Assembly: GCA_013433145.1 (NCBI GenBank)
Contig: CM024175.1
Location: forward strand, 4,820,516-4,884,515
Direction of reading: 5' to 3'
Origin: Ascaris suum
Taxonomy: Eukaryota; Nematoda; Chromadorea; Rhabditida; Ascarididae
DNA length: 64,000 nt
A program made the translations under genes and the position numbers. How positions within the stretch are numbered: position 1 is the first letter of the stretch; the number at the start of each line of letters is the position of its first letter. The notes under the pieces were generated by a model. The model did no database searches. It was given only the letters and a program-made list of their open reading frames with translations, and was not told where the DNA came from. Of this stretch, positions 12,231-28,867 are shown piece by piece.

Positions 12231-15200
12231 GATGGTCATTACGATAAAATGAGTTCTTGTGGTCATGATGACCTTCATTTTGCTTATGAAGTCGTTTTGT
12301 TCACACCTCTGTTCATTTCGATGTTGTTCTCTCCCAGTGTGGATTATGATTTGCCTCAGGAGCCATAGCCGAATACAAAAACAGACTGCGGTTTTGTTTC
12401 ATAAGTAGTGTGTAGTTCCTTATCGTCTGGTGATTGTTGTTGCTCATTATAAATGCTCTTCCTTATATCGATGCGGTTGTTCACACGTCGCGAACTCTCC
12501 CAACTTCTGATGAAAATATTAGAGTTTTGGAGAACTAGTGAAGCAAACTATTTTCACGATGGAACGTTTCAGTTTAAGAGTACTTTCGCTCGTTATTGAC
12601 AACATCCTGCTAATGCAACATGAGCCGAGTAATCTTCTCCACAAGCCGGTAATTGCCAGTGGATGGAAGGATTCAGCTTTTTCTTGTTGATGTTCTCAAG
12701 GCGTCGGACGTAAAAATCGCCAAGTTATTATGCTAAAAACTGAGAAAGGGTTGTCGACGAGAATCAATCCGGGCTGTATTTATTACCGAGACCTGGAAGG
12801 GCAAGATGGGCAGCGTGGACACCTCTGATGTCTGCTTGACATGCAGAAAGAAAAATTTCTCCTGCTGCGAACGAAAATCCGCCAGCTGCATAGCACATTG
12901 CTGCATTTTTAAAGCTATTGCTTGAGAAAAACCTGTAACGATAAGGCCCAGGAACGCTGCACCAGATATACGGCAGTACTTTCTGGAATCAAATCCTTAT
13001 TTATTTGAAAAGGCGGCTATAACAGAATTGTCGATACGTCTCCGATCGATCGAAAAGGATACTCTTCGCCAATCCGTATAGCATCAGTCAAAAAGCTCTT
13101 TAGCCATTTCAGGTTAAAGAAAAGCATTCGCGACAGAGGTGATAGAACAACTTGGTGCGCTAGCCAACGAGCAAATGCTACCAGATAGATCAGCACCTCG
13201 TTCGACCCTAAATGACCTCAGAAGTCACCTCTATCAAGGCTCATTGGCAACATCGAACTGCTCTAGAAGAAGCGGAAAAACTGGAATAGGCATGCTGGTT
13301 CACTAAGCGGATCCATACATAACTAAGATAAACATTACAGCACAAATACGGCATCGAAAGCTCCAATTCGAGCTCTTGAAGAGCTTCACACAAACGAAGT
13401 ACACCTTAAGAGAGCAGAACGAAGAACGAAGCAGAACAATGTCACAGCCAGACAATGGTGAGAGGTGAAAACAACTGCTCATATATAGTCAGAATGAAAC
13501 GTGTATTACAACACTGAAAAATTTCACATATAGAGGTAACCTAGAAGTAGCAATGCGTTTTCCCCGATCCATATCTTCGTACCGTTTTCGCGACGAACTT
13601 CTAACAATATATAATTGCAAACATATCTTGCTGCGAAATTTCCACAGCGAAAAATATCCACACAACGTTTTTAAGTGATTGAATGCTAATGAATAGAAGA
13701 AAGTCGATACCTTTTTTTTTCTTTGTCGGCAAAATGTTTGCATTCAAGAATCTGGCTGCAAGCAGAGCTTACTTCGAATCTTCCCTCTTTAGACAAAAAA
13801 GCAGAGCATAAGCTGGTAGCGAATCGCTCTAGTGCTTGTAGTTCAACAACGCCAGGACGAATGTATCAAAAGAATCGCCGACCGTCGAATGATTTCAGTT
13901 AAATTAATTATGAATTATTTTTAATTCTTAAGCTGTCGTAGGTGCCTAATCGATGTGATTATAACCACTATAAACAGAATGAAAGCACTCGAAATAAATT
14001 CGTAATCTACTATGGGAAATATATGATAAAGAATTTCATCGTCTATTTAATGAAGCTTCAATAGAATCCGGATGGAAGGAATCAATCACTTCGATAAAAC
14101 TTACAACAGTAAGTTTCCGCAAAGAGATGCGTGTTTTGAAGAATGCTTTCGAAAGCTAATGTCTGACTAAAGCAAATAAGCAATAGCTTGTGTCAACATG
14201 ACCTCGTCCATCATTTCTTAATTTTTCTGCAGCTTATGTAACGCGTCCAACCAGCAAATCAATGGTTTTCTTCCTTTTTAGTCATGTTTTTTTGTTTGGC
14301 TGGTTAGACTATATATACAAAAGATTTACATATTCGAACGTGTTTCTCTTGTATCTTCTAAATTCTTTAGTCCTTTATAATCATATAGTAGCGATTTGAA
14401 TGAAATGAAAAAGATAGCCACATAAGAAGTCATCAGTTTTAGTAAGGCTTCTAGCTGATATAACATAGGCACATGCAGACAAACCTCAAGCGAACAACGC
14501 GTTGCAATTCAAAGTATAAAAGAACTGTAAATATGGCGCTATTACTTCCCAAAATCAGTGCTCAATCACCCGCTAACGAGTTGCCAACAACGAGCAAAAT
14601 ATGGGCATTATCGCATCCATATTTCAGTTGACTATCTTTTGCAAAGTGCCGGATCGTTTCATGCCTCGACCACTTTAAAACGGAAATCCCAAATTGGACG
14701 TGCATGCAAACGTGGATGCAAACTGAGGTATCTACACCTAGTTTAGACTTTAATAGTTCTAATTTAATATTCGTTTAAAATAACATCCTATGACGAATAT
14801 TATAAAAACCAAGTTCCACGACTAAGCTCTAGTCGGCCTCTGCAGTTAGAAACAGCAGACAGATAAGGAGACACACGAGTACATAAGTAAAGCATAACTC
14901 CGCCATAACACAATTTGTGCAATTCCATAGAAACGCATAAAAAAGTGAAATATCAACAAATGCGAAATTGTGGAGCGAAGTACTGGAAAATTGTTGAGGC
15001 CTGAACATACAGTTAACTAATCGAAAGCCCCAAATTGACAGCTAATTGTTTGCGGCGGATTTGTCAAGGCTAATCGTCAGGTCACGAACGCTACAATAGG
15101 CTGCTGAAAGAAACGCTGCCCCTATTATGCTCTTTGTGGTGGTGATGCGCAACGTAATGCAAATAAGAACTGAAATAAATAAAAGGTTCTTACTCGTATT

Positions 15201-15816
15201 GTGCGAGGGAGGCTGATGTTTCTCGCTTGAGCGGCACCGGCGAGTGAGGGAAGCAGCCTCTCCTTGAGGAGAGAGTGAGCCACACAAAGGAGTTCTTGAG
15301 TCTAGCGAGTGCGAACTGGGATCTCAATTCACACACAGCACGTGCACCAGATGCACATATGCGCGCAAACCACTTCAACCTCCATTATCTCTACGAATAC
15401 TTGAAAAAATAACTAGAATAGTACGAAGATGTTTCTTATGAATCTTCCAGGAAAGCGCTTGCGATCAGAACTACTGCGCAATTCTGATTCTTCGATAGAA
15501 AAATAATCGGTTGTCGCTAACGCTCACTTAGGCGCGCATATTCTAGAGTGGATTCTGATAACAGGAGGACACTAAAATATACACACTTAAAAACAAGCCA
15601 AGGAAACCTATACGGCATGAGTATTTGCACTTAACTCACCACAAATAAGCAAAGAATGTTTAGTTTCGCAAAAATCGTAGTTTTTATGAATATGCCAGCG
15701 ATAGGTCTTCTTATCTTCTCACGGCCCAGTTCGACCACAAGGAAAGCGTATCTGGTACCCAAATTTATCTCAACACACCAGAAAAAGGAATGGCGCTACA
15801 AATTGCCACAGGGGCG

Positions 15817-15893
15817 CAAATGCAGACGCATACACGGACGCACGCAGCCACACATACACACACACGCACACGCACACATGCGCACACCCATGT
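15817..15893. repeat. Degenerate CA/CG repeat
   Basis: ACACGCACRC-like units in a mostly alternating purine-pyrimidine tract, of the same style as 1853-1912 and 28586-28741. A 114-codon open frame crossing it reads His/Thr repeats and is rejected as coding. Confidence 0.65.
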
Positions 15894-18800
15894 GGACACT
15901 GTGGCATGGCGTCGCCAGAATACTCTTCTCCAAAATTTGTGGAAACCTAAGGAACGAATAAGATGCTTTTGTCGTTATGCTCAGAGAAGCAACTATATTC
16001 CCCTATGCAAGAACGCAGAATGCATGCTCGAGAGTGCACTTGTTATACGTTATATCACTCTAGAGATTTCGTACTGGAGGAAGCAGCCACTTCTAGAATC
16101 AAGAATGTTTTCTTCGAGTGAAATCAACGTATGATTTAGCCTTTCACTTGTTTAAATTTTTTTACAGCGCTGTCACTTCCAATATTCTTGCGGTATTGCA
16201 GCGTTTATAACAAACAAGTGCAGAACCGTAGCAGAGGATTTGGCGTGATATGCATTCATACTTCAACCGATGCAACCGCTCGTGCAAGTCGCATAAAAAG
16301 ATTTGCTTTCTCCACTCTGTCGTTGTAAAATCGACAGACAAACAGTGTGAAGTACATGTGGATTTTTTTCCACTTCTAGGTGCTTCTAACTCACATGGAA
16401 ATTGATGGATAGACGCAAAAGATGGTGAAAAACTGCAGAGCGGTTACGCAATCTCATCTATCAAAACCGGCAAATTCCTCGATTCTGACTGTAGTGGTTT
16501 CCAAATCGAAATTTTTCGACGCGAAAAAGAAATTAGAAAGGCAAAGAGAAGCAGCATTATATAATGCGGAAAATTGTCCAGGCACATAAGGATATTATTG
16601 GCTGCTCAAAAAAGATTGCTCGAAACAACAAAAAAGATTGCTCCACTGAGCTAGTAGCAAATATCTATGCTTTTGTAATGCTCAGTGCTTTTAGTTGACA
16701 GGTTTCTATTACCAGTTAATACATATTATTAAAATTTTCCCGAAATGATTCAGACACTATCAAAATTGCATGTAAAACCAACCGATCGGTAATCGACATT
16801 CAAAATCATTTGCAATGAAGTGAAATGAGTCGCTAAGGATGCGTCGTCGAACAGACTGATCCCAATGGATGAAGAAAACCAGCACAAGGTCGTCAGGATA
16901 GTTGTGGATTGAAGCTGCACTTAAAGAGTGGAAAAAGGCGATTCACTTCATCGAGTGAACTTTCGTACTTGAAAATTTCCTTAATTTGAGTCTCCATCCG
17001 ATTCTTGAATTTGCGGCAATACAATGAGAGAAGTGGAAACAAAAGTCATTATTCGCCTTCGGTTAGAAGATTGCTATGAAGATGCTCTTTAAAGTACTCT
17101 GGCAAGCGAGAACTCTATAAAAGCTTCCAATTTCTGCACTCTGATGGGGAATTCAATTTTTGTAACAGAGCCAGTCGAGAACCAAGCACGCATTCATTCA
17201 TTTCAATGCTATACTGACGACCTAAACTTTCACGTGAAATTCTCTTGAACTGTAAATGGAAATTTTCTCATTTTTTTTTTTCATCTGCTTTTTTTAAGAG
17301 AATTATCTCAATGCGATCAGCGATGAAATTTACAGAGATCGTTATTACCTTTGTGAAGCATTCTATAACGATTTCTTCACGTTGTGATGTTCGTCAAACA
17401 TAGTATCGGTAAACGCGAAAGCGCCATCTTTCAATTTTGACTGTATAGTGATACAGAAATTGGGGAGTACCGCTGGAACATTTCCAGTTGGGCAGAGTTC
17501 TTAGAATTGCGCTACAACGATTTAAAGCAAATATTCTTTGATGAAATATTTCTTCAGCATTTTTCTTTGATGAGTGACAAATGACCTTCGTCTACCTTGC
17601 AGTGAAAAAACTCACCGCTAGACCGCCTGATTGATGCGTCAAAATCAGAATAACAACTCTTTAAATTGCACATGAAGCCCTCTCTGCAAAAACAGTCTGC
17701 AATTGGGAAGGGCGGAAATAATCGGAAGTGGAGAAACTCCATTCACGTGGTGCACGACAGTTGAAAAATGACTGCTGAAACTGCAGGATTGCTCAAAAGG
17801 TGGTTACAAGTCATAGAAGTTGAGTATTCTGCCTGAGCCAAGATCAGTTTCCCTATTCGTAAAAACTTGACGCTACCTCACAAATTTTGAGCATGAATAA
17901 TTGCACTGTACGCCTGCACCACCCTCAGTTTTAAAATTGATAAATAATTTCGTTGCACATGTCCATCAAAACAAGAGCTCCTTATTTTCATCGTTGAAGG
18001 ATCAAGGGGAAACATATAAATTATAGAATAACAAGTCCGAATGTGCAGCGAAGAGCAGCACCCGGCATGCGCTTCGCCATTTCAGCTTGCACTGTCCGCT
18101 GCCTGCTGGGTATCACTATGTTTGCAGGCCACCTTTAAGGCCCTCTATTCTAAACCAGCCTCTTCGTCACCTTAAACAAATACCCAAATTCCTCAACAGC
18201 GCCAGTGCGCTTCAGTCTTTCTCCTAGCAGTTCCATCCCTCATGCCTCTATCATTGGAAACAATTCTCTGCAAGCTGCATCTTAAAGCCTCCCTCATCCT
18301 CTCTTATTGCTCATCAAAACTTCATACGTCCTCCCCACATTAAATTAAATGTTATATGCGATCTCTTCATCGTTGCTGAGATTGAGCCGCTCTCAGTAGG
18401 CTTCATCGCGCTGAGTTATTGAATGCTACCTCCAAAATCCTTTTTCCACTCGTTTGTCTTATGTTTAGTCCTCATCCTCCTCCGTTTGACCTGTCGTAGT
18501 GGCAATGTATACACCACAGGTATCACGCGATTTTCGCTCAAATTAACATAAAACGCTAACTGACTTAACCACTTGCATCATCTAAAATCCCTTTACAAGC
18601 AACACTTTCACTGACCAATTCATCGCTATCACCTCTTGCTGTCTCTATCTCCACGTGTCTCCATCGAATTTTGGATGTAGTATGTGCTCCGAAAACAAAA
18701 TCACTGATGTTGCCTTCAAATTATGAAGCACTGCGTTAAACGTTTTGCTTACGATGATTGCCAAATTGTGGAAACAAGTCAAGTAGCCTCTCCTGAAAGA

Positions 18801-21800
18801 CTACTTCACACCATCGCATATGAATGATCCCCTAATGCAGTACTCTGTTTGAGCACACAACTGATGAAGGGTCAATTCAGGGCCTTCGCTAACATATGTG
18901 GTCATGCCACCCTATGGGCACGATAAGGGCAGACGTCTCACTCATTCTCATCGTGTACCAGTTAATGGTTGCTCTGAGATGCGTTCCTTGCTCCTTGTAC
19001 AACGTGCTTTTATAAGATTAACATTTGCCATTTTATTGGTCAGGCTGTCTGGCACAACGTTTCAATTTTTTCAGTCTTCAGTGCTTCACTTCCGCCAATC
19101 GTTTTTTAGTATGGTGACGATAATTTCACTCAATTACAGTTATTTTTGCTTCTAGGATTATCTTACGACAGGTCCTGAAGAACCAAAGCATTGCCCAAGC
19201 TTAGTTAACTTGTCTACACAATTATATGCGATTGAGCGCAAGGCGTGATCAGCAGATGTTGATCAACTTTATCGATAGACATGAGTGTGCTTCTGAAAAT
19301 TGCAGTGAAGTAGTTTGAAATGTTCCGTCGTTTCACGACACCAAACGACAAATGCCGGTGGTTGCAAGGCCATCGAATGAATACTGCCACCAAATTACTG
19401 CTGATGCGTCGCTTCAGACAAATTAACGCCTTTGCATTTGTCAAAAACAATCACGCTTCCACAATTAACTACGACCTCAAGCGCAGAAAAGCGGATTTAT
19501 GGAAGCCTTCTACGCAGTCATGGAAGACAACAAATATGTTTGGAAACATTGCAATCACGGCCAGGATGTGGGTGCAGTGCACAGACGTGATGCACAGGAC
19601 AGAACAAAGAGGAAGCAACAGCCGGATATTTGAGAGCATTTTGTGAAGTAAGCAATAACAATTGTATTAGTAGAACCAGCCTTCAGTTTTGATTCGCTTT
19701 GGCGCTGTTTTTATCTTCATTATGGAAGTCGCCAGATCCAAGCAACGGAGCATTGACCTCACGACGACATTGATTAACGCGGACAGCATCGACATGGATG
19801 TTTCATAAAGATGGGTGATCACAGGCACCTTCTTCAGTTCAGTAATATTAATATCGCGTTTGTGTCTGGACTCATGTCTGTTGAAGTAACGCTCGAGCCG
19901 GACTTCGCTTATTCAATATATTGAGTGCCTGAAAACTGCGTTGTTACAAAGTGTTGCAGCAAGTGTAAATAAACAGCGCAGCACACGGGCGAACAATAGG
20001 AAACACGTTAGATAAACTCAGTTCAAGAAGGAAAAAGCAACCATTCTGAAGTTTAATTTGATGTAATAATCCAACTGCATTGCAGTTTGGAAATTTTAAT
20101 TGCATGAAATTACATAAAAGTTCTGTTTCATTGGTGCAGGTGAAGGCCACCCATCAAAACACTGGTCGCTTTACTCCACAAAGCTCAGGCAGACATGAAC
20201 TCTCATTTCATTAATCGCTGTCATGTTGAAAGAAACAGTCAATCCTGACATTCATATGCAATACTAAAAATAGGTGCAAAGCTCTGAACCCCACTAATAG
20301 CTGTCAAAAGATTTTTAGCGACATTTATGCAATCAATCTGTCAACTCCGTGAATCAGCTTGTCACGTTGCTCGGTTGATTCTTGCCTGCAACGTTTTCTC
20401 CGGCTCTGTTTCATTTTCCCACACCTTGCTACTAAAGCTTAACACACCTTCCAATCAAGACCAAAAGCAGTCAAGCCTACACTGAAATACATGACAGGAT
20501 ACAGCATCTCATTCCCACATCCATTAGCTCTAGACACACCAACAACAAAGCCTTTGCATATATTCGTTCACATGTGGTACATGTCCAGATTATAAATTTG
20601 CCTCGCAGGTGCTCTTTTTACGAAGATTGGGCGCGTAAAACCCATAATCTTTTAGTACTCCAAAATATGCGAAAATGCTGCTGCCCACAGAGCTGGGGGC
20701 CTCTCAATGTCAGTTCTCAGAGGTAATGCAGAAAGCGTTCAACGAAAACACACGCCTTATGTTTAGCTATCAGCAATTTACCATAACAATCATCAAAATT
20801 CGCAGTTGCAAGGAATGCCAGCAAGAAGATATTCATCAAGGACCTCACAAAGCAGTCATCCCAAATGCATAGTAAATAATGACGCAGCCACGCAAAAGAC
20901 TCGTTTCAAACTTTCCATTATGAGATCAAGAAAAACTCATGGCCATCAGGAATTATGTTGATTCCCTGATGGGAAAGGTCAAAGAAAAGGTTATTGTGCC
21001 TCCAGACGTACGCGAACAGACAGTGAAAGTGAACAAAACAAAATAAAATCCTTTTGAAAACAAGGCTTGTGTTCCTGAGCCCTGCTGATGCTCCTCCTCC
21101 GCTGCCTGCGGTAGTCACGCCTGAGCTGATGTGCCGCGCTCCTGATTCACCGCCGACCTGTGTTGCACGTTACTCCAGATGATGATGCCCTCCGTGCACC
21201 AATGACCACTTTTCGCCTCTGCCAGTTATCGAATAATGTGCTGTGTAATGTTGAGGAGAGATGCCCTTCGGCATTAACACCTTATTCCACAGTGCATGGA
21301 ATTCTTATTTGTGCCTTGACACTGACTTGTAAAGGACGCTTCAAACTTGGGTAAACGAACATTCATTACGATATTTTGATATTGAAGAAAGCTTTAAAAA
21401 CGCATATAGCGAGCCCACGAACATCCGCCTAACCCAAAAACGACGACGCATACCATCACAAACATGATGCTCAACATTGCACACAGTGGCAATGACAAGG
21501 TACATGCGCACATGCATAACAGCAAACATTGATGCGTAAAATGGTTCACGAGAAAAAAAGTAAGCTAGTATATTGGTGATACAACTCTCGCACAGAGGCA
21601 ACTTCAACATCAACCGTTAAAGTGATGTTACGCTGCGTAAATATTACCGAACAACAATGTCCACGCCGATAATAGACTCTCAACCCATAGACGGCAAGCT
21701 GCAACTACTAAGAACGCAGTCGCATTCCAAGAGTCGAAGTTTAGCAGTCGCTGAACGTTTTAGGTGCGTTGATATGCCCTTCTTGTTGACTCCTTAATAC

Positions 21801-23712
21801 CTTCGGAAAACTACGCGCCAGTTCGGTGTGCAACTTTGATGCCAATATGTGCAAGCAACATATCTGAACAGCCATTCAGCAAGCTCTTTTTTCTTTACTT
21901 TCGCGTGTAATCGCGACAACGATATACGTTTTCTTCACACTGCAGACGAAGGTAAGCCTTTCTGCGCCAGGGTCGCAATGGTGGTTCCCTCAGTTCGCTT
22001 TGCTTTGATGATTGCGACGGTTTCGTTTCATCTTACACGACTCGTTGTCAGCAAATTGTTATTATTGGATTGAACAGTGTTATAAATGCAACTGCATTAG
22101 GCGTCTCAACTTAATGACATTCCAATAACAAAAGAAGAAGAAATTAAGCTAAAAGAGAATGAACACAACTATGAAGACGAATGGAAGACTTGGAAGATAT
22201 AGAAGAAAGGAAAGAAGAAAAATAGATATGCATTAGGGAGGACAGCGATGTAGAGGAAAAGCTTTATATAATTGCCTGCAAAGAAGCGCGGATAGCTGCG
22301 CTCGAATAATGGAATTTCGAGCGTGGTAAAAATTGGCACGCTGTCTTACTTATATTTCTCATCTTCTGATGTCCATCGTCAAATAAGCATCTCTCTTGCC
22401 CTATAATGTTCGGCTGGTAGCATAAACGTGTTTCCACCCGAATGCGGCATCATTATGAAATAAATGTGCTGTGCTTGGCAAGGATTTCTCAGCTCTCGAA
22501 GGTGCAGACTTACTTTACCCTAAAGGAAACTCTCTAGTATCGACACCCTTGCATTCGCAGACGTTTATAGATGCATCTGCGTTTTCTGCAAGCTCCTCAC
22601 ATATTATGCGTACGCATAAATTAGTGAGCGTCGGAGAACCTCTTGCCTAGAGTTTTTAATCGGCGAAAATAGATGAGGAAAAACATTTGAGTATTCTGCA
22701 GGCATTAGTGATGAAATCGTCTAAACGCCTAAAGAGTGGATTCGAAGGCGTATCATGAAAACTTCGAAATTACTGCGAAATAAATTATTAGAAGGAAACG
22801 GTGGACGTCGGAAGATATTCAATATAAATTGGAAGCACTCAATCCTTGTCATTCCTGCAGTTTGCATTCGAACTTTTTTCCTTTGTTCATATCCCTCGCC
22901 CTTCTTCCCATTTTCTTAGTTGTTTCTTCCTATTCTTCTACATCAGTTCTGCCCTTTTTGTGAACAAAGTACCGCTCGACTAGGATGCATAACCCAACTT
23001 TTTGGCGCCCCCAGGATGCCAAGACCTCAAGTAAGGGTGTCTTTCAGCAGATTTCGAGTGCAGCGTTCTATTCTGCGAATGAAGCCACGTTCGAGGTATT
23101 ACGGTAAATATTTCCATTGACTGGCAGCATAATCAAAAGTCGATAAACTGACGAAGGCTTCCAGAAAATTAAGGAAAGGAGCGTAGCAATGGGCGCTAAG
23201 TGGAAAAACTCACTGGACTCATGTTGTTTTAGTCGTCAAATCTGAAGCATTAGCAAAATTATCGCCGAAGTGGTTGGCTGTAGCCTAGATAGGACGGATG
23301 CATGTGCGCGAACTGACGTTTAGTTTACGTTACACTTGGAAGAGAACGCTGGTAGCTGGTATTGCGAGTGTGTGCGAATGATCATTGTAAAGGACCTTTA
23401 AAACCAACAACAACAAATCAACTGGCACAGTACACTGGTTGAAAATATACATTAAACGACTGATGTCATTGAGTTGTAAGGCCACAGAGAAGTGTAAAGA
23501 TATTATTCGTTCGCCAACTGCCTTATGCAAATAAACAACACTTCCAGCCTCTTCCGTTAGATTCATCTATCATCAAACAAATTGGTGCCCTCAGCACACG
23601 AATGTCTATTAAAAGTTTGCAGTTAGCTGAAATATGCAGTGAACGAAGGGATGAGTGCATTATTCTACGGAAGACATAATTCGCTGAAGGACCAATCAAA
23701 AAGCATTGCAGG

Positions 23713-23737
23713 TATTGCGTCTATTGCATCTATTGCA
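23713..23737. repeat. Short 9-bp tandem repeat, nearly three copies
   Basis: Units TATTGCGTC, TATTGCATC and a partial TATTGCA stand in tandem. Probably a young minisatellite seed; nothing suggests function. Confidence 0.6.
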
Positions 23738-24856
23738 AAGGGCCAACAACAGCATCAGCAAATTCTCGTCTAGATGAACTCAGCAACTCTGTAAAATGAC
23801 TTCTTATCGTGGAACTCTATGCTCACTGATATGACGAGTGCGTATATGAAAACAACTGGAATGCGCACAACGAGAATTTAATACGCAATAAATGGGCCCT
23901 GCACACACGGATAGTGGACTGCCCAAACGGTTAAACAAGTGGATAAACGCACCAGGAGGGCTGTCAAGGTAACCGTTGTTCAATTTCCGCCCACTAGACA
24001 AACGACTTTCGTAAATAACCAACGCATGCCTAGCAGTGCAGTCGAAATTTCAGCATACAACCAAATGATGCAAAATATATGCAAAAGCCTTTTGTTATTT
24101 TTAAATATATGTAATGCAGGTGTGGGGACCGGCAGAAATGAGATTCCACATCGAGGTGTGTAAGGCTCCGATGGGAGTGAACTATATGCAAAGAAGTGTT
24201 TGGTTGGGAATAATTAGGCACAATGAAATGAGCATTATTTACCAGAAGAATGTTTACAAGTTCACAGTGTCTTCGGATCGCTGACCTTGTCGAATCATTT
24301 CGCCTAAGCATCCATTTGAAGTTGATAAATCAATATGAAGTATGGCATGATGATCCACTCGCCATCTACTTTATATTCATCAAATTTCCCACAATAAACT
24401 TTTGCGTTTCTACGAGTTGGAGTGGTCCATTACGTTGTCAAATAAGCTTAGATGTATGCGTGCACAGATACTTTGTTTCGTTAATGCATTTTTCCACAGT
24501 AAATTTGCAAAGCAACATAGAAAAGTATAATAATGAACATCTACTGTTTCACATATACGATGTGTCGCGTTTATCTGGAAGCAACTGGTGCACCATAGAA
24601 TCATTCTCGGGCAACATGGCGCCTCTTTAATAAGCAAAGAACTCTATGATTGCCTATAATGGTTGACACAAATACAATTAAAAAAATTGCTGCAAATTCT
24701 TAAAAACTGCTTTCTTTCCGTCTAAATAGAGACGCTAACTTCGCATCTTCTAGATAGCATTTGTTTCCTAGCACATAAAAGGGATTGATTCGGCTTTTTG
24801 ACTCGCAGGAATCTCAGAAAGCTTTTGCGGTGTTTTATTCATGCTCTACTGCGCAC

Positions 24857-24874
24857 AAAAAAAATTTTTTTTTT
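24857..24874. other. A8T10 tract (intrinsically bent or rigid DNA)
   Basis: Eight A followed directly by ten T. Such tracts are stiff, nucleosome-disfavouring and palindromic. In nematode genomes similar oligo-A/T runs are common in non-coding DNA. It precedes a 64-codon open frame that I do not consider supported. Confidence 0.4.
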
Positions 24875-25614
24875 CAAATCTGACGATATTATTTCAGGGT
24901 CATTACCGTCAATCGACGAGAAACATCTTACACTTAGAGAATATAATGCCCTTAGGTGGGAATAGAAGGCCACTGCAAATAATTCCGCAAAGATTACTAG
25001 TTCCCCTGGGATCCGTATTGAAGCCTTTTCATTAATTGTACTTTTGTGCGCTACATCCGTTAATTGGATCTTTCAACAGAGATCTGTTAGTTTAGATTAC
25101 CCCATATTAAACCGAAATCAGTGTGTATGCACAACAGGGATTATCTTCAAATCTTGCGCTTAAGATCATCTAATTCCAGCAAATTCAATGAAATGATCAG
25201 GTGATATTGTTGATCCAACGCAGCTAGTTCATTTTATAAATTGTGGAGTTAGAGCTGTTTCTTGGCGATCGCGTTCGGTCATTGAGCAAAGAAAAGGCTT
25301 GAAAGAAATTCTGAAATTGATAGTGGATCTCACCAAAGGAAGAAAAAATTATCGCCTCAGCATTTGCGCTTCATTTCCACGCAACTGAGGAAAAAATGAC
25401 ACATATACATCCAATCACCACTCACATTCCTCGTTTTCCACAAAATTTGCATCCACTCAAACATTTTGAAGCTAATTTGCATGAAATGCGGATATTAGAG
25501 GTGTCGTTTACTGTTTCGTTCTGAATACTGCACTCTTCCATTAGTGACTTGTATAATCGCATCCTAACATTTGCTTGGGGCGATAAACAAGCATGAAATT
25601 TCATAAACATGGAA

Positions 25615-25655
25615 GCAATAACTACTTCAATGCACAATGCTGAAGTAGTTATTGC
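25615..25655. other. Perfect 15-bp inverted repeat with 11-base loop
   Basis: The left arm GCAATAACTACTTCA (25615-25629) is the exact reverse complement of the right arm at 25641-25655; the loop is ATGCACAATGC. The stem cannot be extended outward or inward by even one pair. Open frames cross it on both strands (25609-25857 plus, 25422-25691 minus). The signal-peptide-like look of the minus-strand frame comes from the hairpin arms, so neither frame is called. The stem is short for a microRNA precursor. Confidence 0.6.
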
Positions 25656-26780
25656 GATAAAAAGAGCGAAAAACATGCTAGAAGAAGACAATCAGAAGAC
25701 GCTGAGGTCCTCAATAAAAGCCGAAAGAGGTCCAAAAGCAAGACCTCAACCATCTAAATTGCGCAAAAACGTTTGCACACAAAGCTGTAAAGAGTCTGGA
25801 GTCAGCAATAATTTGAATGTAAGGGAGCTATGGAAAGGGAACAAAGAGGTGACATAGGAGGGCGAGTAAGAGACAAAGGTCTAAAAAAGGAAGACAATGT
25901 GGTCCCAAGCTTCAAAAGATTACCTCACTACGCTGCGTCATCGCAAAAGCATTCAACGGAACAACAAGGATCTTAAGGTGAACAGAATGTTTGGTTGCTG
26001 CAAAGGACAGCAAGGACTTCGCCTCGGAGGATTCGGCCGCAACACGTTCCGAATAAACAAATAAACTATAAAAAGCAATGAGCAAACAAAGGTATACAAC
26101 CGCGAACACGAGAACTTGGTTTTTCAGAATTGCCAAGAAAGTTGGCGTATAGTGCAACGAGTTATGTGCCAGTAGAGAAATCTAAGCCAACCTCAATTGA
26201 GAATGGAATGATTAGGAAAAATACATTCCTGTACCTTCCTTTTGGCGCCTTCCTACCCTCGTTCTCATCCCTCCTGTGCATCCTCCTTCCCGATCGGTCG
26301 ATACTTTTACCGTACAATGTTAACGTCAGATGTCGGCGATCGGTGACCCCGCGCTACAGAATTTCTTCGTAGGCACAGCGAAGTCCGGAAATTCGGAATT
26401 CATGAGAACAGCAACGTAAAAAGATCGCCGCCATATAATAGAACACTGATGCTGCAGAATCGACTGACATTGTCATGAATATTTCTGATTGTCGTCTTTT
26501 TGAACTTAAGCCTTCGGTTTGCGTTGGTTGTGATGAAAGCACTTTGTCAGAAGTGGAATAGAAGGATTCACTTATGAGTTTAGCTCAAAAGCAAATGCAA
26601 TGGTGCTTCAAGGGAGTTGGCAGGCGTTGAGCTATTGTATTCTCATGCAACGCATTGAATAACTACAAATAAAATGCCAATAAGCAATGAAACAAACGCT
26701 ATGATGCAGTTTTCAGCTGATACGACTCATCACAAACATTTCCAACACAAGGTTGTTACCCCTAACCCAGTTCTGTACAG

Positions 26781-28867
<2,087 letters not shown>

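Noticed and set aside
15790..16134. 114-codon frame with His/Thr repeats
   Set aside because: Its distinctive part is the translated CA/CG repeat.
25422..25691. Small secreted Cys-containing protein on the minus strand
   Set aside because: The apparent signal peptide is encoded by the arms of the perfect hairpin; the plus strand is equally open.
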